DNA of 64,000 nt, from contig CALJNA010000012.1 of the NCBI GenBank assembly GCA_937981955.1, forward strand, positions 1-64,000. The letters run 5' to 3'. Shown piece after piece: positions 1-8,170 of this stretch (position 1 is the stretch's first letter; each line of letters starts with the position of its first letter). The notes below the pieces were generated by a model that was not told where the DNA came from, did not search any database, and worked only from the letters and a program-made list of their open reading frames with translations. Both the position numbers and the translations under genes were made by a program. This stretch comes from an uncultured Granulosicoccaceae bacterium. Its GTDB lineage: Bacteria > Pseudomonadota > Gammaproteobacteria > Granulosicoccales > Granulosicoccaceae.

Positions 1-186
1 TTCGCCACCATACGGGCCAAGGTCAATCGGTTGAACCGACGAACCTGGTGCACAACGAAAAAGCCTGAACGCCTGGCTGATCACATGGATATTTTCATCG
101 ATGTGTTCTGTGATCGATTGAAACTATTAAATCTTGCTCCCAGGACCTTACAGCAGCGCGCTGCTCGGCACGCCAAGTGGGGATAG
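1..186 (+). CDS. C-terminal fragment of an IS transposase (IS1-like?)
   Basis: Frame 1 is open from the first base to a TAG at 184-186 and encodes the last 61 residues of a protein that begins outside the window. The visible part is basic and rich in Arg/Lys, and contains RTWCTTKKPERLADHMDIF. This resembles the C-terminal tail of DDE transposases of the IS1-like type, where a Thr-Lys-Lys-rich stretch precedes a terminal amphipathic helix. The DDE residues themselves lie upstream and cannot be seen. Just downstream, 216-221 and 224-229 form a small inverted repeat (AGTTTT/AAAACT) that could belong to the right end of the element, but no target-site duplication can be tested. Assignment to a transposase is likely; the IS family is a guess. 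Confidence 0.5.
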   Translation, partial: FATIRAKVNRLNRRTWCTTKKPERLADHMDIFIDVFCDRLKLLNLAPRTLQQRAARHAKWG

Positions 187-244
187 CGTGATAACTGGCC
201 CCACTCATCTGTAGCAGTTTTGAAAAACTATGAATGCATCGGGC

Positions 245-281
245 AAAAAAAAGGCCCGGCTCCCATCAGGAAGCACGGGCC
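245..281 (-). terminator. Rho-independent terminator of the H1-like gene
   Basis: Read on the minus strand, GGCCCG (281-276) pairs with CGGGCC (258-253) and is followed directly by eight T residues (252-245). It lies about 20 nt after the stop codon of the histone H1-like gene, in the right orientation to end that transcript. Confidence 0.8.
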
Positions 282-302
282 GTCAACCTTTACCGGAACA
301 GA

Positions 303-716
303 TTAAGACTTTCTACGGCGAGTAGTTGACGATGCACGGCGGGCACCTGCCTTTCGTGTAGTAGATTTGCGAGCCGGCTTCTTTTTCGTAGCAGGCTTTC
401 GCTTTGCAGCCGTCTTTCGAGCTGGCTTGCGCTTGGCAGTTGCCTTCTTCTTGGCAGGCTTACGCTTAGCAGCCGTTTTCTTGGCTGGTTTGCGCTTGGC
501 TGTGGTCTTCTTCTTGGCAGGCTTACGCTTAGCAACCGTTTTCTTGGCTGGTTTGCGCTTGGCTGTGGTCTTCTTCTTAACGGGCTTTTTCTTGGCCGCT
601 TTTTTAGCTGCTGGTTTACGCTTCGCGCCGGCCTTTCCAGCGGTCGACTTTTTTCCAACAGTTTTTCGTTTTGTGACTTTACGAGTCACCTTCTTTTTAA
701 CACTCTTTGTTTTCAC
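303..716 (-). CDS. Histone H1-like (AlgP-type) Lys/Ala/Pro-rich repeat protein
   Basis: A 137-residue, extremely basic protein made of Lys, Arg, Ala, Pro and Thr, with repeats of the type AKRKPAKKT. This is the composition of bacterial histone H1-like C-terminal tails, such as AlgP/AlgR3 of Pseudomonas, which bind DNA non-specifically and are thought to help organise the nucleoid. No globular domain is visible. The start is a GTG at 714-716, supported by GAGGAA at 723-728 six bases upstream (minus strand). The repeats are also repeats at DNA level, with a period of 63 bp (21 codons) across about 410-597, so the length may vary between strains. A terminator follows at 245-281, so the gene is probably monocistronic. 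Other reading frames through this region are open only because of the repeats. Confidence 0.8.
   Translation of the reverse strand: MKTKSVKKKVTRKVTKRKTVGKKSTAGKAGAKRKPAAKKAAKKKPVKKKTTAKRKPAKKTVAKRKPAKKKTTAKRKPAKKTAAKRKPAKKKATAKRKPARKTAAKRKPATKKKPARKSTTRKAGARRASSTTRRRKS
410..597. repeat. 63-bp tandem repeat inside the H1-like gene
   Basis: Two nearly identical 63-bp units, at about 472-534 and 535-597, share the segments CCGTTTTCTTGGCTGG and TGCGCTTGGCTGTGG. They are preceded by a more diverged unit from about 410. The period is 21 codons, so gain or loss of units keeps the frame. Slipped-strand or recombination-driven length change is an inference. Confidence 0.75.
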
Positions 717-1158
717 GTAGTGTTCCTCAATTTAATAGCTAAAGTGCGTTGTCGCTCAGCAAATAGCGTACACATTTACAAAAACTAGAGAAAAAAGTTT
801 GATGTTGAGCACTTTTTTATAAATCGGGCACTACAAAAGCATTGTTTTAATCTAAATCGCAGTCTAATTCGTATAACTATGATTGCTGCGACAATGCGTT
901 CACATTTGCTTTGGTCAAGTAAGAAACGCGATGATGAAGAGCTTTTGTATTTATCTTTGTGCGATGCAGCGATAGTAAAGCCTCTAAGGTCCACGTTGCT
1001 AACCTCTTATTGAAAGTACGCCATTGAATAAATCGGTTTGCCACAGTGTTGATGAGTGGGACTGAACTCACTTTTAGTATGGCGGTGTAAAGTGGAATCA
1101 AATGGCATCTGGCCCATTCTTTAGAGCAAAAACCATCGCTATTGGGAATTTGAAGCCA

Positions 1159-1181
1159 ATATGGGTCAGGGAGACCCGTAT
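1159..1181 (+). ncRNA. Stable hairpin with AGGGA loop upstream of csrA
   Basis: ATATGGGTC (1159-1167) pairs with GACCCGTAT (1173-1181), nine pairs with one G-T wobble, closing a five-base loop AGGGA. A GGA in a hairpin loop is the known recognition shape for CsrA/RsmA. The hairpin is about 160 bases upstream of the csrA start and could be part of a long leader or of a separate small RNA. No run of T follows, so it is not a terminator. Being an RNA gene at all is speculative. Confidence 0.25.
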
Positions 1182-1288
1182 ACCAGAAAGTGATAAAAAT
1201 TAATACTACTTAAAGTTGCTACTAAACGTTGCAATTTGTGTAATTAATGATAACGTTATTGTTTAGCGTTTCGGTAAGTCCACGGTGC

Positions 1289-1333
1289 AGGAGGTACTTG
1301 GATCGATTTGATGTTTTACATAATAAAAGAGGG
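1289..1333 (+). promoter_or_regulatory. csrA leader with several GGA/GGG motifs
   Basis: The 55 bases before csrA contain AGGAGG (1289-1294), TTGGAT (1298-1303) and the Shine-Dalgarno AGAGGG (1328-1333), the last embedded in the short dyad AGAGGGCCTCT (1328-1338). CsrA binds A(N)GGA motifs and is known to repress its own translation in several gammaproteobacteria by binding leader GGA sites. The motifs are seen; autoregulation is inferred. Confidence 0.4.
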
Positions 1334-1341
1334 CCTCTCAG

Positions 1342-1554
1342 TTGCTAATTCTGAGCAGAAGGACAGACGAATCGATAGTCATTGGCGATGAAGTGACGAT
1401 AACCATTCTCAGTGTAAAGGGAAAACAGGTCAGAATTGGTATAACAGCGCCGCCCGATGTGAGTGTACACCGGGAAGAGATCTACCAGAGAATTCAAGCT
1501 GGCGAGCCGTTAGAGGATACTTCAAACTCTGACGATTCTGATAAGAACGACTAG
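1342..1554 (+). CDS. csrA: Carbon storage regulator CsrA
   Basis: A 70-residue protein with the full CsrA fold signature: [20 protein letters not shown] at the N terminus, then [20 protein letters not shown] and EEIYQRIQ. CsrA is a homodimeric RNA-binding protein that blocks or stabilises mRNAs by binding GGA motifs near start codons and controls carbon flux, motility and biofilm. The N-terminal Leu4/Arg6-Arg7 and the VHREEI segment that contact RNA are intact. The start is TTG at 1342; it fits the family N terminus exactly and has AGAGGG eight bases upstream. The C-terminal tail is longer than that of E. coli (61 aa) and ends in an acidic Ser/Asp-rich stretch. The gene stands alone between convergent and divergent neighbours. 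Confidence 0.96.
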   Translation: MLILSRRTDESIVIGDEVTITILSVKGKQVRIGITAPPDVSVHREEIYQRIQAGEPLEDTSNSDDSDKND

Positions 1555-1770
1555 CATTTTCATTCAAGCAGACCCGTGTTTGTCGCGGGTTGCTAATGGT
1601 TCGATGGCATTTGTCAAAGCAAGCTAGTGTCTAGAACAACTTTCACATGCTTCCGATATTTTGAAACGCACCAAATTGGTGCGTTATCAGTCGATCATTG
1701 TGAACGTAAGCATGCACATCGATTATTAATGTCTTTGATGCTTCAAAACAATAACGGTCGATTTAACCAT
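1555..1770. other. Convergent gap with two dyads
   Basis: Between the ends of csrA (+) and the M16C peptidase (-) lie two inverted repeats. ACCCGTG (1572-1578) pairs with CGCGGGT (1584-1590) just after csrA but has no T-tract. AACGCACCAA (1665-1674) and TTGGTGCGTT (1676-1685) form a perfect 21-bp palindrome about one central base. Either could serve as a weak terminator between the converging genes. No gene is supported here. Confidence 0.45.
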
Positions 1771-4695
1771 TTACAGTTGGTGCAATTCCATCGCCAGCGA
1801 CTCCACATCCGATAAACCAGCTGTTGCAGCATTAGTGATCGCAGCAATACTGGCTTTTTCAGGCTCGAAATACTGCTCTCCAACTCTCATCAAGTCAGTC
1901 AGTTTTACTTCAAGAATCTTTTGTCTTGCGGCTTGCCTGATCTCTGGTGTGCGACCGAATAATTCACTTTGATAAGCACTTCGAGCCTCTCCAACGGGTG
2001 AGGCTGGTTTGTCGATTCCGCTGACTACATTCAGGATTGCCTCCTCAAGTGCTTGCTCGTTGTGTTTCTCATTGAGTAGCCACTGCACAGATGCGTCGAA
2101 ATCGTTCATGGTGTCCACCAGTCTCGGATCGCGATACGAGTAGAATTTGAACGATGCTGAGTCCGGGTCATAAGTTGCGCCGCCTCCGTATGCACCACCT
2201 GTTTCGCGTATGGCTCTGTGCAGAAAACCATTCCGTAAAAAAGGTCCAAGCACTGCCAAGGCTGCCGCATCTTCATGTGCAGAGGGCACGACCTCATAGG
2301 CTTTTGCACAGAAGTTAACTTCTGTGCTGGTTGTCCATAATTGCCGCACCTGTTCCCGTACCGGTGAAGGTTTTTCTGCAGATGCGCTTGACCGGTTACC
2401 ATCGGTAAACAGTTTGACCAGATCAGCGTTGATCGAGGCCAGATTATCCTGTTCGGCGACTATCATGTAGCGCTTTGACGATGCCTGAATGATTTCTGAG
2501 AGTTCGGCTAATTTTTCGCAAATTGCTGACAGCCACTGATCGTCTGCGGCTTTGTCATCGAACTGTTTAATCGTTTGAATACCAACCAGCCCACTAAGTT
2601 GGTGCGACAGCCTGGCAATTGGGCTCATGCCGCTTGCCGCAGCCGCCATGGCCAGCGTGTGTCCACGCCCGGTCACACTTTGTTCCGCAGCCGCTCTTGA
2701 CTGTGCGATAAGTTCTCGAATCCGGCCGTGTTCATCAAAGCGTAATTGATGCAGGGTGTCGTAGAGGATCTTGCTCAGCTCACTGCTGTTCCGCATCAAT
2801 GATTTTCCGCGCAAGATAAGGTAGCTGGTTACGTCTTGCTCGTTATCCCGCGCGCTTCTGCGACTGGCATACATTGATATACCACCAGTGACAGATGCTT
2901 GCAGAGCTTGTGTTTCAATGTAGTCTCTGCCTCCGGAGCCGATTTCGGTTGCCAGGCGCGAATACATGGGTAACAGAGTCTGCAATTCATCACCCAGAGT
3001 CGGTAAGTCCATGACGATATGCTGATAGGCAAGACCGTTTGTGCCCTGCGCATAGTGCATTGCAGGTGCATCCCCGACATTCTCATGCGTGCCGGTACAA
3101 ATGTTCATGGTTGCCGGCACATCTGCCAGCGTCACTTTCGGCAAAATGTCGGGGTCGTCAACCTTGGTTTGTCTTTCTGCCAGTGCTTTGGTTTTTTCAA
3201 CAATACGAGTTATGTCGTCAGGCTGTAGACTGGATTTCATTTCCGCCAGACGTTTTTTTTCAGATTCTAAGCGACGCTCGCTAATCTGGCTGTCAGGGCG
3301 AAGTGTCAGCCGCACCCGATGGGTATTCTCCAACAGCAAACGCTTTATCAAGCCGGGAATAAATGCTGGGTCGTCCGCTGCTTGTCTGAGTCGTTCCAAG
3401 GCAGGATCGAGATCGAGTGCAGCAATGGCATCACCTCGCTGCATTGCAGGCGCTAGCCCGCCCAAAAGCAAGGTTAAGCCAAACGGCATACCGTCACCGC
3501 GTATTTCGCGCTGGCTCAGTTCCAGCTGATGAAGTACAGCATCAACTTGTTCTTTGGGCACACCTTTTTTAGCGACGTCTTCCAACACGCCCAAAATCAG
3601 TGCTTCTATCTCATCAGCTTTGTCCGGATTGGTACCATCGATACCACAAACAAAGACCATCTCCAATGAACCATCGTCAACCCCGCAAAGAGGCGAGGGC
3701 GCGTTACCCAGATCGGTTTGTTCCAGCGCCTGCATTAATGGTGATGCACTATTGTCTAATAATACACTTGATAACAAGTGTGTTTGTAGACGCTCATCGA
3801 GATCAATACTTTTGCCGAGCAACCAGCTCATGACAACATGAGTTTTGTCTTCCTTGTCGTTGTCATCTGTTGCATAAGCTTCTTCGACTCTGACTGGGGC
3901 GTAGATTCTGTGTGCGCGGTCAACCTTAATAACTCGGTCAAGAGCTTCAAAGCGTGCCAGCACCTGATCTTCGAATCGCTGTTGTAATTCCGCAGCAGGA
4001 ATGTCTCCATATGTCATGAAAACCGCATTGCTTGGGTGGTAGTGCGTTTTATAAAAGCTGACGAGCTCCTCATAGGATAAATCAGGAATGGCTTCCGGGT
4101 CGCCACCACTGTTGTGGTGATAGGTATTATTCGGGTGCAAATACTTACTGACTTCCTGCCAAAGTATGCTGGTGGGTGCGCTCATGGCGCCTTTCATCTC
4201 ATTGAACACCACGCCTTTGAAAACAAGATCGCTGCTCGGGTCATCAGGGGTTTCAAATTCGACTCTGTGGCCCTCCTGCATAAAGTCCAGCTCTGCAAGC
4301 CTTGAGAAGAAAACCGCGTCCAGATAAACATCGAGCAAATTGAAATAGTCTTTTCTATTTTGACTGGCAAACGGGTAGGCGGTCCAGTCACTGGATGTGA
4401 ATGCGTTCATAAACGTGTTCAGGGAGCGCCTGATCATCATGAAAAACGGGTCGCGTACCGGGTATTTTTCACTGCCGCACAGCACCGTGTGTTCGAGTAT
4501 GTGGGCAACCCCGGAGGAGTCGGTCGGGATGGTGCGTAATCCGACCAGAAATACGTTTTCCGGGTTATCAGCAGCCAAATGGATGTGAGGCGCTCCCGTT
4601 TTTATGTGACGGAATTCATGCACATCGATATCAAGCGATTCGATTTTCGCGGTTCGCAGCTGCTCGAAAGCAGGGTGTGGCGACATGATATTCAT
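1771..4695 (-). CDS. M16C metallopeptidase, presequence protease (PreP)-like
   Basis: A zinc peptidase of the insulinase/pitrilysin superfamily, subfamily M16C (PreP type), which degrades peptides inside a closed two-half chamber. The inverted zinc motif HILEH is present near residue 65 (counting from 4695), followed by CGSEKYPVRDPFF and NTFMNAFTSSDWTAYPF. The distal zinc glutamate is in VVFNEMKGAMS about 100 residues later. Length is 974 residues, normal for the family, with all four M16 repeats. The frame stays open to a GTG at 4788, but family alignment places the N terminus at MNIMSPHPAFEQLR or MSPHPAFEQLR (4695 or 4686). 4695 has a weak GGA six bases upstream and was chosen. Bacterial members are usually cytoplasmic and no signal peptide is seen. 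Divergent from the ankyrin gene at 4835. Confidence 0.9.
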   Translation of the reverse strand: MNIMSPHPAFEQLRTAKIESLDIDVHEFRHIKTGAPHIHLAADNPENVFLVGLRTIPTDSSGVAHILEHTVLCGSEKYPVRDPFFMMIRRSLNTFMNAFTSSDWTAYPFASQNRKDYFNLLDVYLDAVFFSRLAELDFMQEGHRVEFETPDDPSSDLVFKGVVFNEMKGAMSAPTSILWQEVSKYLHPNNTYHHNSGGDPEAIPDLSYEELVSFYKTHYHPSNAVFMTYGDIPAAELQQRFEDQVLARFEALDRVIKVDRAHRIYAPVRVEEAYATDDNDKEDKTHVVMSWLLGKSIDLDERLQTHLLSSVLLDNSASPLMQALEQTDLGNAPSPLCGVDDGSLEMVFVCGIDGTNPDKADEIEALILGVLEDVAKKGVPKEQVDAVLHQLELSQREIRGDGMPFGLTLLLGGLAPAMQRGDAIAALDLDPALERLRQAADDPAFIPGLIKRLLLENTHRVRLTLRPDSQISERRLESEKKRLAEMKSSLQPDDITRIVEKTKALAERQTKVDDPDILPKVTLADVPATMNICTGTHENVGDAPAMHYAQGTNGLAYQHIVMDLPTLGDELQTLLPMYSRLATEIGSGGRDYIETQALQASVTGGISMYASRRSARDNEQDVTSYLILRGKSLMRNSSELSKILYDTLHQLRFDEHGRIRELIAQSRAAAEQSVTGRGHTLAMAAAASGMSPIARLSHQLSGLVGIQTIKQFDDKAADDQWLSAICEKLAELSEIIQASSKRYMIVAEQDNLASINADLVKLFTDGNRSSASAEKPSPVREQVRQLWTTSTEVNFCAKAYEVVPSAHEDAAALAVLGPFLRNGFLHRAIRETGGAYGGGATYDPDSASFKFYSYRDPRLVDTMNDFDASVQWLLNEKHNEQALEEAILNVVSGIDKPASPVGEARSAYQSELFGRTPEIRQAARQKILEVKLTDLMRVGEQYFEPEKASIAAITNAATAGLSDVESLAMELHQL

Positions 4696-4834
4696 AAAAA
4701 GTCCGGGCTCCGGTTGGGCGCTTTCCAGCGATTCAAATACAAGTATAAGCCCCGGCGCGGGTTTGGTGGCCGGTTTTGCCAAGTTCACACTTTAAGACGG
4801 CTAAAGACGGGCCGATACGTCCTTAAGGGAGCAT

Positions 4835-6658
4835 GTGGTCTTGGCAAGGAGTTTTGCGAAAGACCTACCAAATCGGTGTCGAGGCATTGTGAAATTTCTA
4901 CTAATTATAATAGCAATGATGGGGATGAGCGCGGGTGCTTGGCATTCCTATGAGAACCGTAACCGGCTGATACAGGCTGCTCTGCTTTCCGAGGGATTTG
5001 CTCTGAGCCAACCGGTAAAATCGCGGATAGCTGACCATTATTTCCAGCACAATGTAATGCCGAACGACAACGCTTCCGCCGAATTGCCACCTGCCAAGAG
5101 TATCTACGGAACCAGCGTTAAGCGAGTTGCTGTTAATCGCAGTGGACTGATAATGGTGGATTTCGATGACGAGATTGGTCGTCAGAGCATGATATTCAGC
5201 CCGTCAGTCAGCCCCATAACCGGCATACTTGAATGGCGGTGCACCAGTGATTCCATTGATCCGAAAGTATTGGCACTTTTAAAACCCAACTGTAGCTCTA
5301 TTGCGTCAACCAACGAAGGTCAGCTGATTAACGCCATTGCCAACGGTAACGTTACGCGTGTCGGCGAGTTACTGAAGGCAGGTGCGAACCCTGATGCGGT
5401 AGTGAATGGCAACACCCCTCTGATGTTAGCCTCAAAAACTGGCAATATCGAGTCGGTAAAACTGCTCATTGAGAAGGGTGCGAGTATTGACAACAATGCG
5501 CTTAATTCTCAACGCAGGACCCCATTGATGGTGGCTATAAACAGTAACAATGCAGACGTGGTTGGCTACCTTCTTGCCAACGGTGCGTCGGTAACCCGAC
5601 CTGACTACAAAGGATTAACTGCGCAGGACCATGCGGTTAATACCGATAGACGTTTAGGTGGAGAGCGTTACGAGTTGATGGTACTCGCAAGACTAAATCC
5701 AAACTTTGCAGGCAAGCCGGAAGAGCTTATTACGGGTAAGCGAACGGCTGCAGATCAGGCTGCGCATTTGGAAGCCCTGCATGTTCAGTTAACGCGAGCA
5801 GCAACTGATTGTCATGTGCAGAGATTAACGAGCCTGCTGCAAGAGGAGCAGGATTATCAAATCCCTGAACTCGTTGCCGGCAAACCATTGTCTGCTCACG
5901 TGCGCAAGCCTGAATGTTCAGGGCAACTTCTGTCGTTCATTAAAACAAAAACTTCATATCAGGCAGCTCTGCAACAGCGATTCTCCGCTGCAAGTACATC
6001 TTGTGATCAAAAAACAATAGAGAGTTTAATGCAAGAAAATCCTGATTTAGACATAATGGATAAGACGGGAACGCGTACTCATTTCGATCGAGCGGTTTTT
6101 TCAGGCTGTTCGAATCTGGTTTCGTTTTTTATCCGGGACGGAAAACTCAGAAACCAGATAAATGGCAGTGTTTTGTTGAATGCAATTCGTAAAGCACCTC
6201 AGAAAAAACAAATCGAAATGGTAGGGACGCTGATCGAGGCGGGTGTTAATGTCAACTATCGTGACTCGAAAGGCGTGACATCACTTGCACTTGCCGTTTC
6301 ACTGGAACAACCGGTGGTTGCAAAATATCTGGTGGATGCCGGAGCCGATGTTAATGCGTCCACGATGAACGGATCTTATCCGCTGATAGAAGCATCAAAA
6401 AAGGGTTTCAATCATCTCGTTGCACAAATGATAAGACAAGGAGCTGATATTGATCAGCAGGACTCCCTGGGAAGAACAGCACTGGTTGCCGCGGTGGCGA
6501 AGGGGCGCAGTCGTCTTGTTGATACGCTGCTGCGCGCCGGTGCAAACGCTATGCTAAAAGATAATGATGGTATCAATGCTGTGATGCTTGCTGAAAGCAG
6601 AAACTTCAAGCAAATTTATTCACAATTGACAGCAAGTGCTGCCAACGATAACTATTGA
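4835..6658 (+). CDS. Membrane-anchored pilin-like domain fused to ankyrin repeats
   Basis: A 607-residue protein in three parts. Residues 19-35 form one hydrophobic N-terminal anchor. Residues about 42-155 look like the globular part of a type IV pilin: a helix with SQPVKSRIADHYFQHNVMP, then SIYGTSVKRVAV, GLIMVDF and a closing Cys136-Cys153 pair in WRCTSDS...LKPNCSS, which matches the disulfide-bonded D-region of PilA pilins. Residues about 158-270 and 465-600 are ankyrin repeats (GNTPLMLASKTGNIESVKLL, GVTSLALAVS, GRTALVAAVAKG) separated by a diverged middle. No prepilin peptidase motif is visible. The start may be GTG 4835 (AAGGGAG at 4825-4831) or GTG 4889 (GAGG at 4880-4883), which puts the anchor at the N terminus. 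The ankyrin part should lie outside the cytoplasm. Function unknown. Confidence 0.75.
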   Translation: MVLARSFAKDLPNRCRGIVKFLLIIIAMMGMSAGAWHSYENRNRLIQAALLSEGFALSQPVKSRIADHYFQHNVMPNDNASAELPPAKSIYGTSVKRVAVNRSGLIMVDFDDEIGRQSMIFSPSVSPITGILEWRCTSDSIDPKVLALLKPNCSSIASTNEGQLINAIANGNVTRVGELLKAGANPDAVVNGNTPLMLASKTGNIESVKLLIEKGASIDNNALNSQRRTPLMVAINSNNADVVGYLLANGASVTRPDYKGLTAQDHAVNTDRRLGGERYELMVLARLNPNFAGKPEELITGKRTAADQAAHLEALHVQLTRAATDCHVQRLTSLLQEEQDYQIPELVAGKPLSAHVRKPECSGQLLSFIKTKTSYQAALQQRFSAASTSCDQKTIESLMQENPDLDIMDKTGTRTHFDRAVFSGCSNLVSFFIRDGKLRNQINGSVLLNAIRKAPQKKQIEMVGTLIEAGVNVNYRDSKGVTSLALAVSLEQPVVAKYLVDAGADVNASTMNGSYPLIEASKKGFNHLVAQMIRQGADIDQQDSLGRTALVAAVAKGRSRLVDTLLRAGANAMLKDNDGINAVMLAESRNFKQIYSQLTASAANDNY

Positions 6659-8170
6659 TTACTCTTCCAGTACTACTGTACCCATAACGGATGGGTCCAT
6701 ATACGATGTGTCTGTATCTGTGTTATCGCTGCGAGACGGGTGAAACCAACCCCATTTGCTCTCGCGGCTTCCGCCATCATCATCGTCATTGAGTTGTAGT
6801 TCGAAGCCGAACGGCTCACCGGCTGTAATACCTGCAGACGCTATTGGAATAGCCAGTTCGTAAACATCCTGCTCAAAGCGTATCGCCCTTATACCGTCGG
6901 GTCCTATTCCTGGTCCGGTGAAGAATTCGATATCCAGCTCTGTGTTAACAGAACGTGGTCCGTCAGAAAATCTACCGTTGATTTCGTTATTACCCACTCT
7001 GTTAGTACTGTTCTGCTTCAGCAATGGAATAAGCAGATGGGCATCGTCATCATCTCCCCAGGTGCTCAGTTTGCTGTTATTTCCGTCTATGAAAAGTTCA
7101 AGGGAATCGTCTTGCCAGTGGTCCAGTGAGTCGGCTTGTCGTTGGCCGATATCATCGGATAACACCAGCACGTAAAGATACTCACCGTCGTGGACAGCGG
7201 CCCAGCGTCGAAGCTCGGCGCCGTCGGCAGAATCAGCGTCGATATCGATCATTAAATTGTTTATCCACAGTCGTTCGCCGGAGTTATCGAATTGCACAGC
7301 GTCTTCCCATTCGCCGATCAGATTATCCTGGCCATTCAATTCGGCACCAAGTCCATCAATGACAGGCGCGCTGCTTGCTGAAATTCGTGGTATCAGTACG
7401 GTTGGTTCTGTTTGCGGTTCTGGCGAGCCCCCTTCGGTTCCCGATGTAGTGTTATCACCACCTATAGACCCGCTTGTGTTTGCGTCTGTGGTTTGTCCGT
7501 CAGTACCATCTGCATCGGTACCGCCAGTAGTTGTTGTACCTTGCGTGCTTGTACCGTCTGTTCCGGTATTTCCGTCGGTTGATGTGCCGTCTGTACTGCT
7601 TCCGCTGTCTGTTAAGTCTGTGCCGGCGGTATTTCCGGCATTGACCGAGCCATCGCCGTTACCTTCGCCGTTATCTTCGCCGTTAATTTCATCGTTAGGC
7701 ACAAACGGGTTAGTGTTGTTCTGTCGTTCCATTAAATTGGAGATGCCGTCTCCGTCCTGGTCGATAGTGAGATCGTAGTTGTCTTCTGACAAAATAATCT
7801 CTTCACCATCGGCTCCAACATCAACATTCTCTGCCCAGGTAGCTAGCACCAGGTCGCCCTCGGGCATGGTTTCTATCCACTCGATTGTGACAAAGTAGCT
7901 GCTATTCGGTTGTACGTTGATGCTGCCAGACCAAATGTTGTCTCCGGTTTGTTGCATTGGAATGGTTTGACCATTAGAGAGACTGACAGATGGTCTGAGT
8001 TGACTGCGATCAATCGCCCGGACTTGAAGAATTCTTTCAGGCGCTTTGAATTGCACATTAGATTGTACAGCCGGTGAAGGCTGGCAAGCACCCAACAATG
8101 CACTTAACGTCAATGCACACAGTGCTTGAGGTGTTCGCAGGTATCGCTTTAATACTGTCTTGTTTCCCAT
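6659..8170 (-). CDS. Lipoprotein with Asp/Thr/Gly-rich linker and CBM9-like domain
   Basis: A 503-residue exported lipoprotein. The N terminus has a signal peptide ending in LLGAC, with Cys29 as the lipidation site. Residues about 35-130 form a beta-rich domain, followed by DQDGDGISNLMERQ, a calcium-binding thrombospondin type 3-like loop. About 160-255 is a low-complexity linker of Gly, Thr, Asp and Ser. Residues about 265-503 resemble the family 9 carbohydrate-binding/DOMON-like fold (HDGEYLYVLVLSDD, DDSLELFIDGNNSK, GFELQLNDDDD). Such domains bind sugars or haem in secreted oxidoreductases and glycanases, but no catalytic domain is present here. It follows the Fn3-like membrane protein with a TAATG overlap at 8170, so the two are translationally coupled and probably work together at the cell surface. 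Ligand unknown. Confidence 0.75.
   Translation of the reverse strand: MGNKTVLKRYLRTPQALCALTLSALLGACQPSPAVQSNVQFKAPERILQVRAIDRSQLRPSVSLSNGQTIPMQQTGDNIWSGSINVQPNSSYFVTIEWIETMPEGDLVLATWAENVDVGADGEEIILSEDNYDLTIDQDGDGISNLMERQNNTNPFVPNDEINGEDNGEGNGDGSVNAGNTAGTDLTDSGSSTDGTSTDGNTGTDGTSTQGTTTTGGTDADGTDGQTTDANTSGSIGGDNTTSGTEGGSPEPQTEPTVLIPRISASSAPVIDGLGAELNGQDNLIGEWEDAVQFDNSGERLWINNLMIDIDADSADGAELRRWAAVHDGEYLYVLVLSDDIGQRQADSLDHWQDDSLELFIDGNNSKLSTWGDDDDAHLLIPLLKQNSTNRVGNNEINGRFSDGPRSVNTELDIEFFTGPGIGPDGIRAIRFEQDVYELAIPIASAGITAGEPFGFELQLNDDDDGGSRESKWGWFHPSRSDNTDTDTSYMDPSVMGTVVLEE

Larger units (their letters stand above)
717..1341. other. Gene-free stretch between H1-like gene and csrA
   Basis: About 625 bases, A+T-rich, without an ORF that has a ribosome binding site or a recognisable product. 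It should hold the divergent promoters of the H1-like gene and csrA. Visible structure: a 9-bp hairpin at 1159-1181, a 10-bp palindrome ATAACGTTAT at 1250-1259, a strong Shine-Dalgarno-like AGGAGG at 1289-1294 with no suitable start codon behind it, and AGAGGG at 1328-1333 in front of csrA. No tRNA or known RNA family was recognised. A small RNA gene is possible but not shown. Confidence 0.5.

Noticed and set aside
410-597. Possible CRISPR-like array
   Set aside because: Units are contiguous 63-bp coding repeats without spacers; no cas genes are near.
367-720. Open frame of 117 codons on the + strand over the H1-like gene
   Set aside because: It is the hydrophobic complement of the Lys/Ala/Pro repeats, has no ribosome binding site and arises only from the repeat composition.
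785-1101. Short open frames on the minus strand between the H1-like gene and csrA
   Set aside because: No Shine-Dalgarno, no recognisable product, A+T-rich sequence with random codon use.
1311-1391. Leader ORF upstream of and overlapping csrA (ATG 1311)
   Set aside because: AGGAGG at 1289-1294 is too far away, and the 26-codon product has no recognisable leader-peptide features.
3089-3529. Open frame of 146 codons antisense to the M16C peptidase
   Set aside because: Ser/Arg-rich composition typical of a shadow; the sense protein is intact through the region.
7257-7778. Ser/Pro/Val-rich open frame opposite the lipoprotein linker
   Set aside because: It is the antisense of the Gly/Thr/Asp low-complexity linker and shares no family features.
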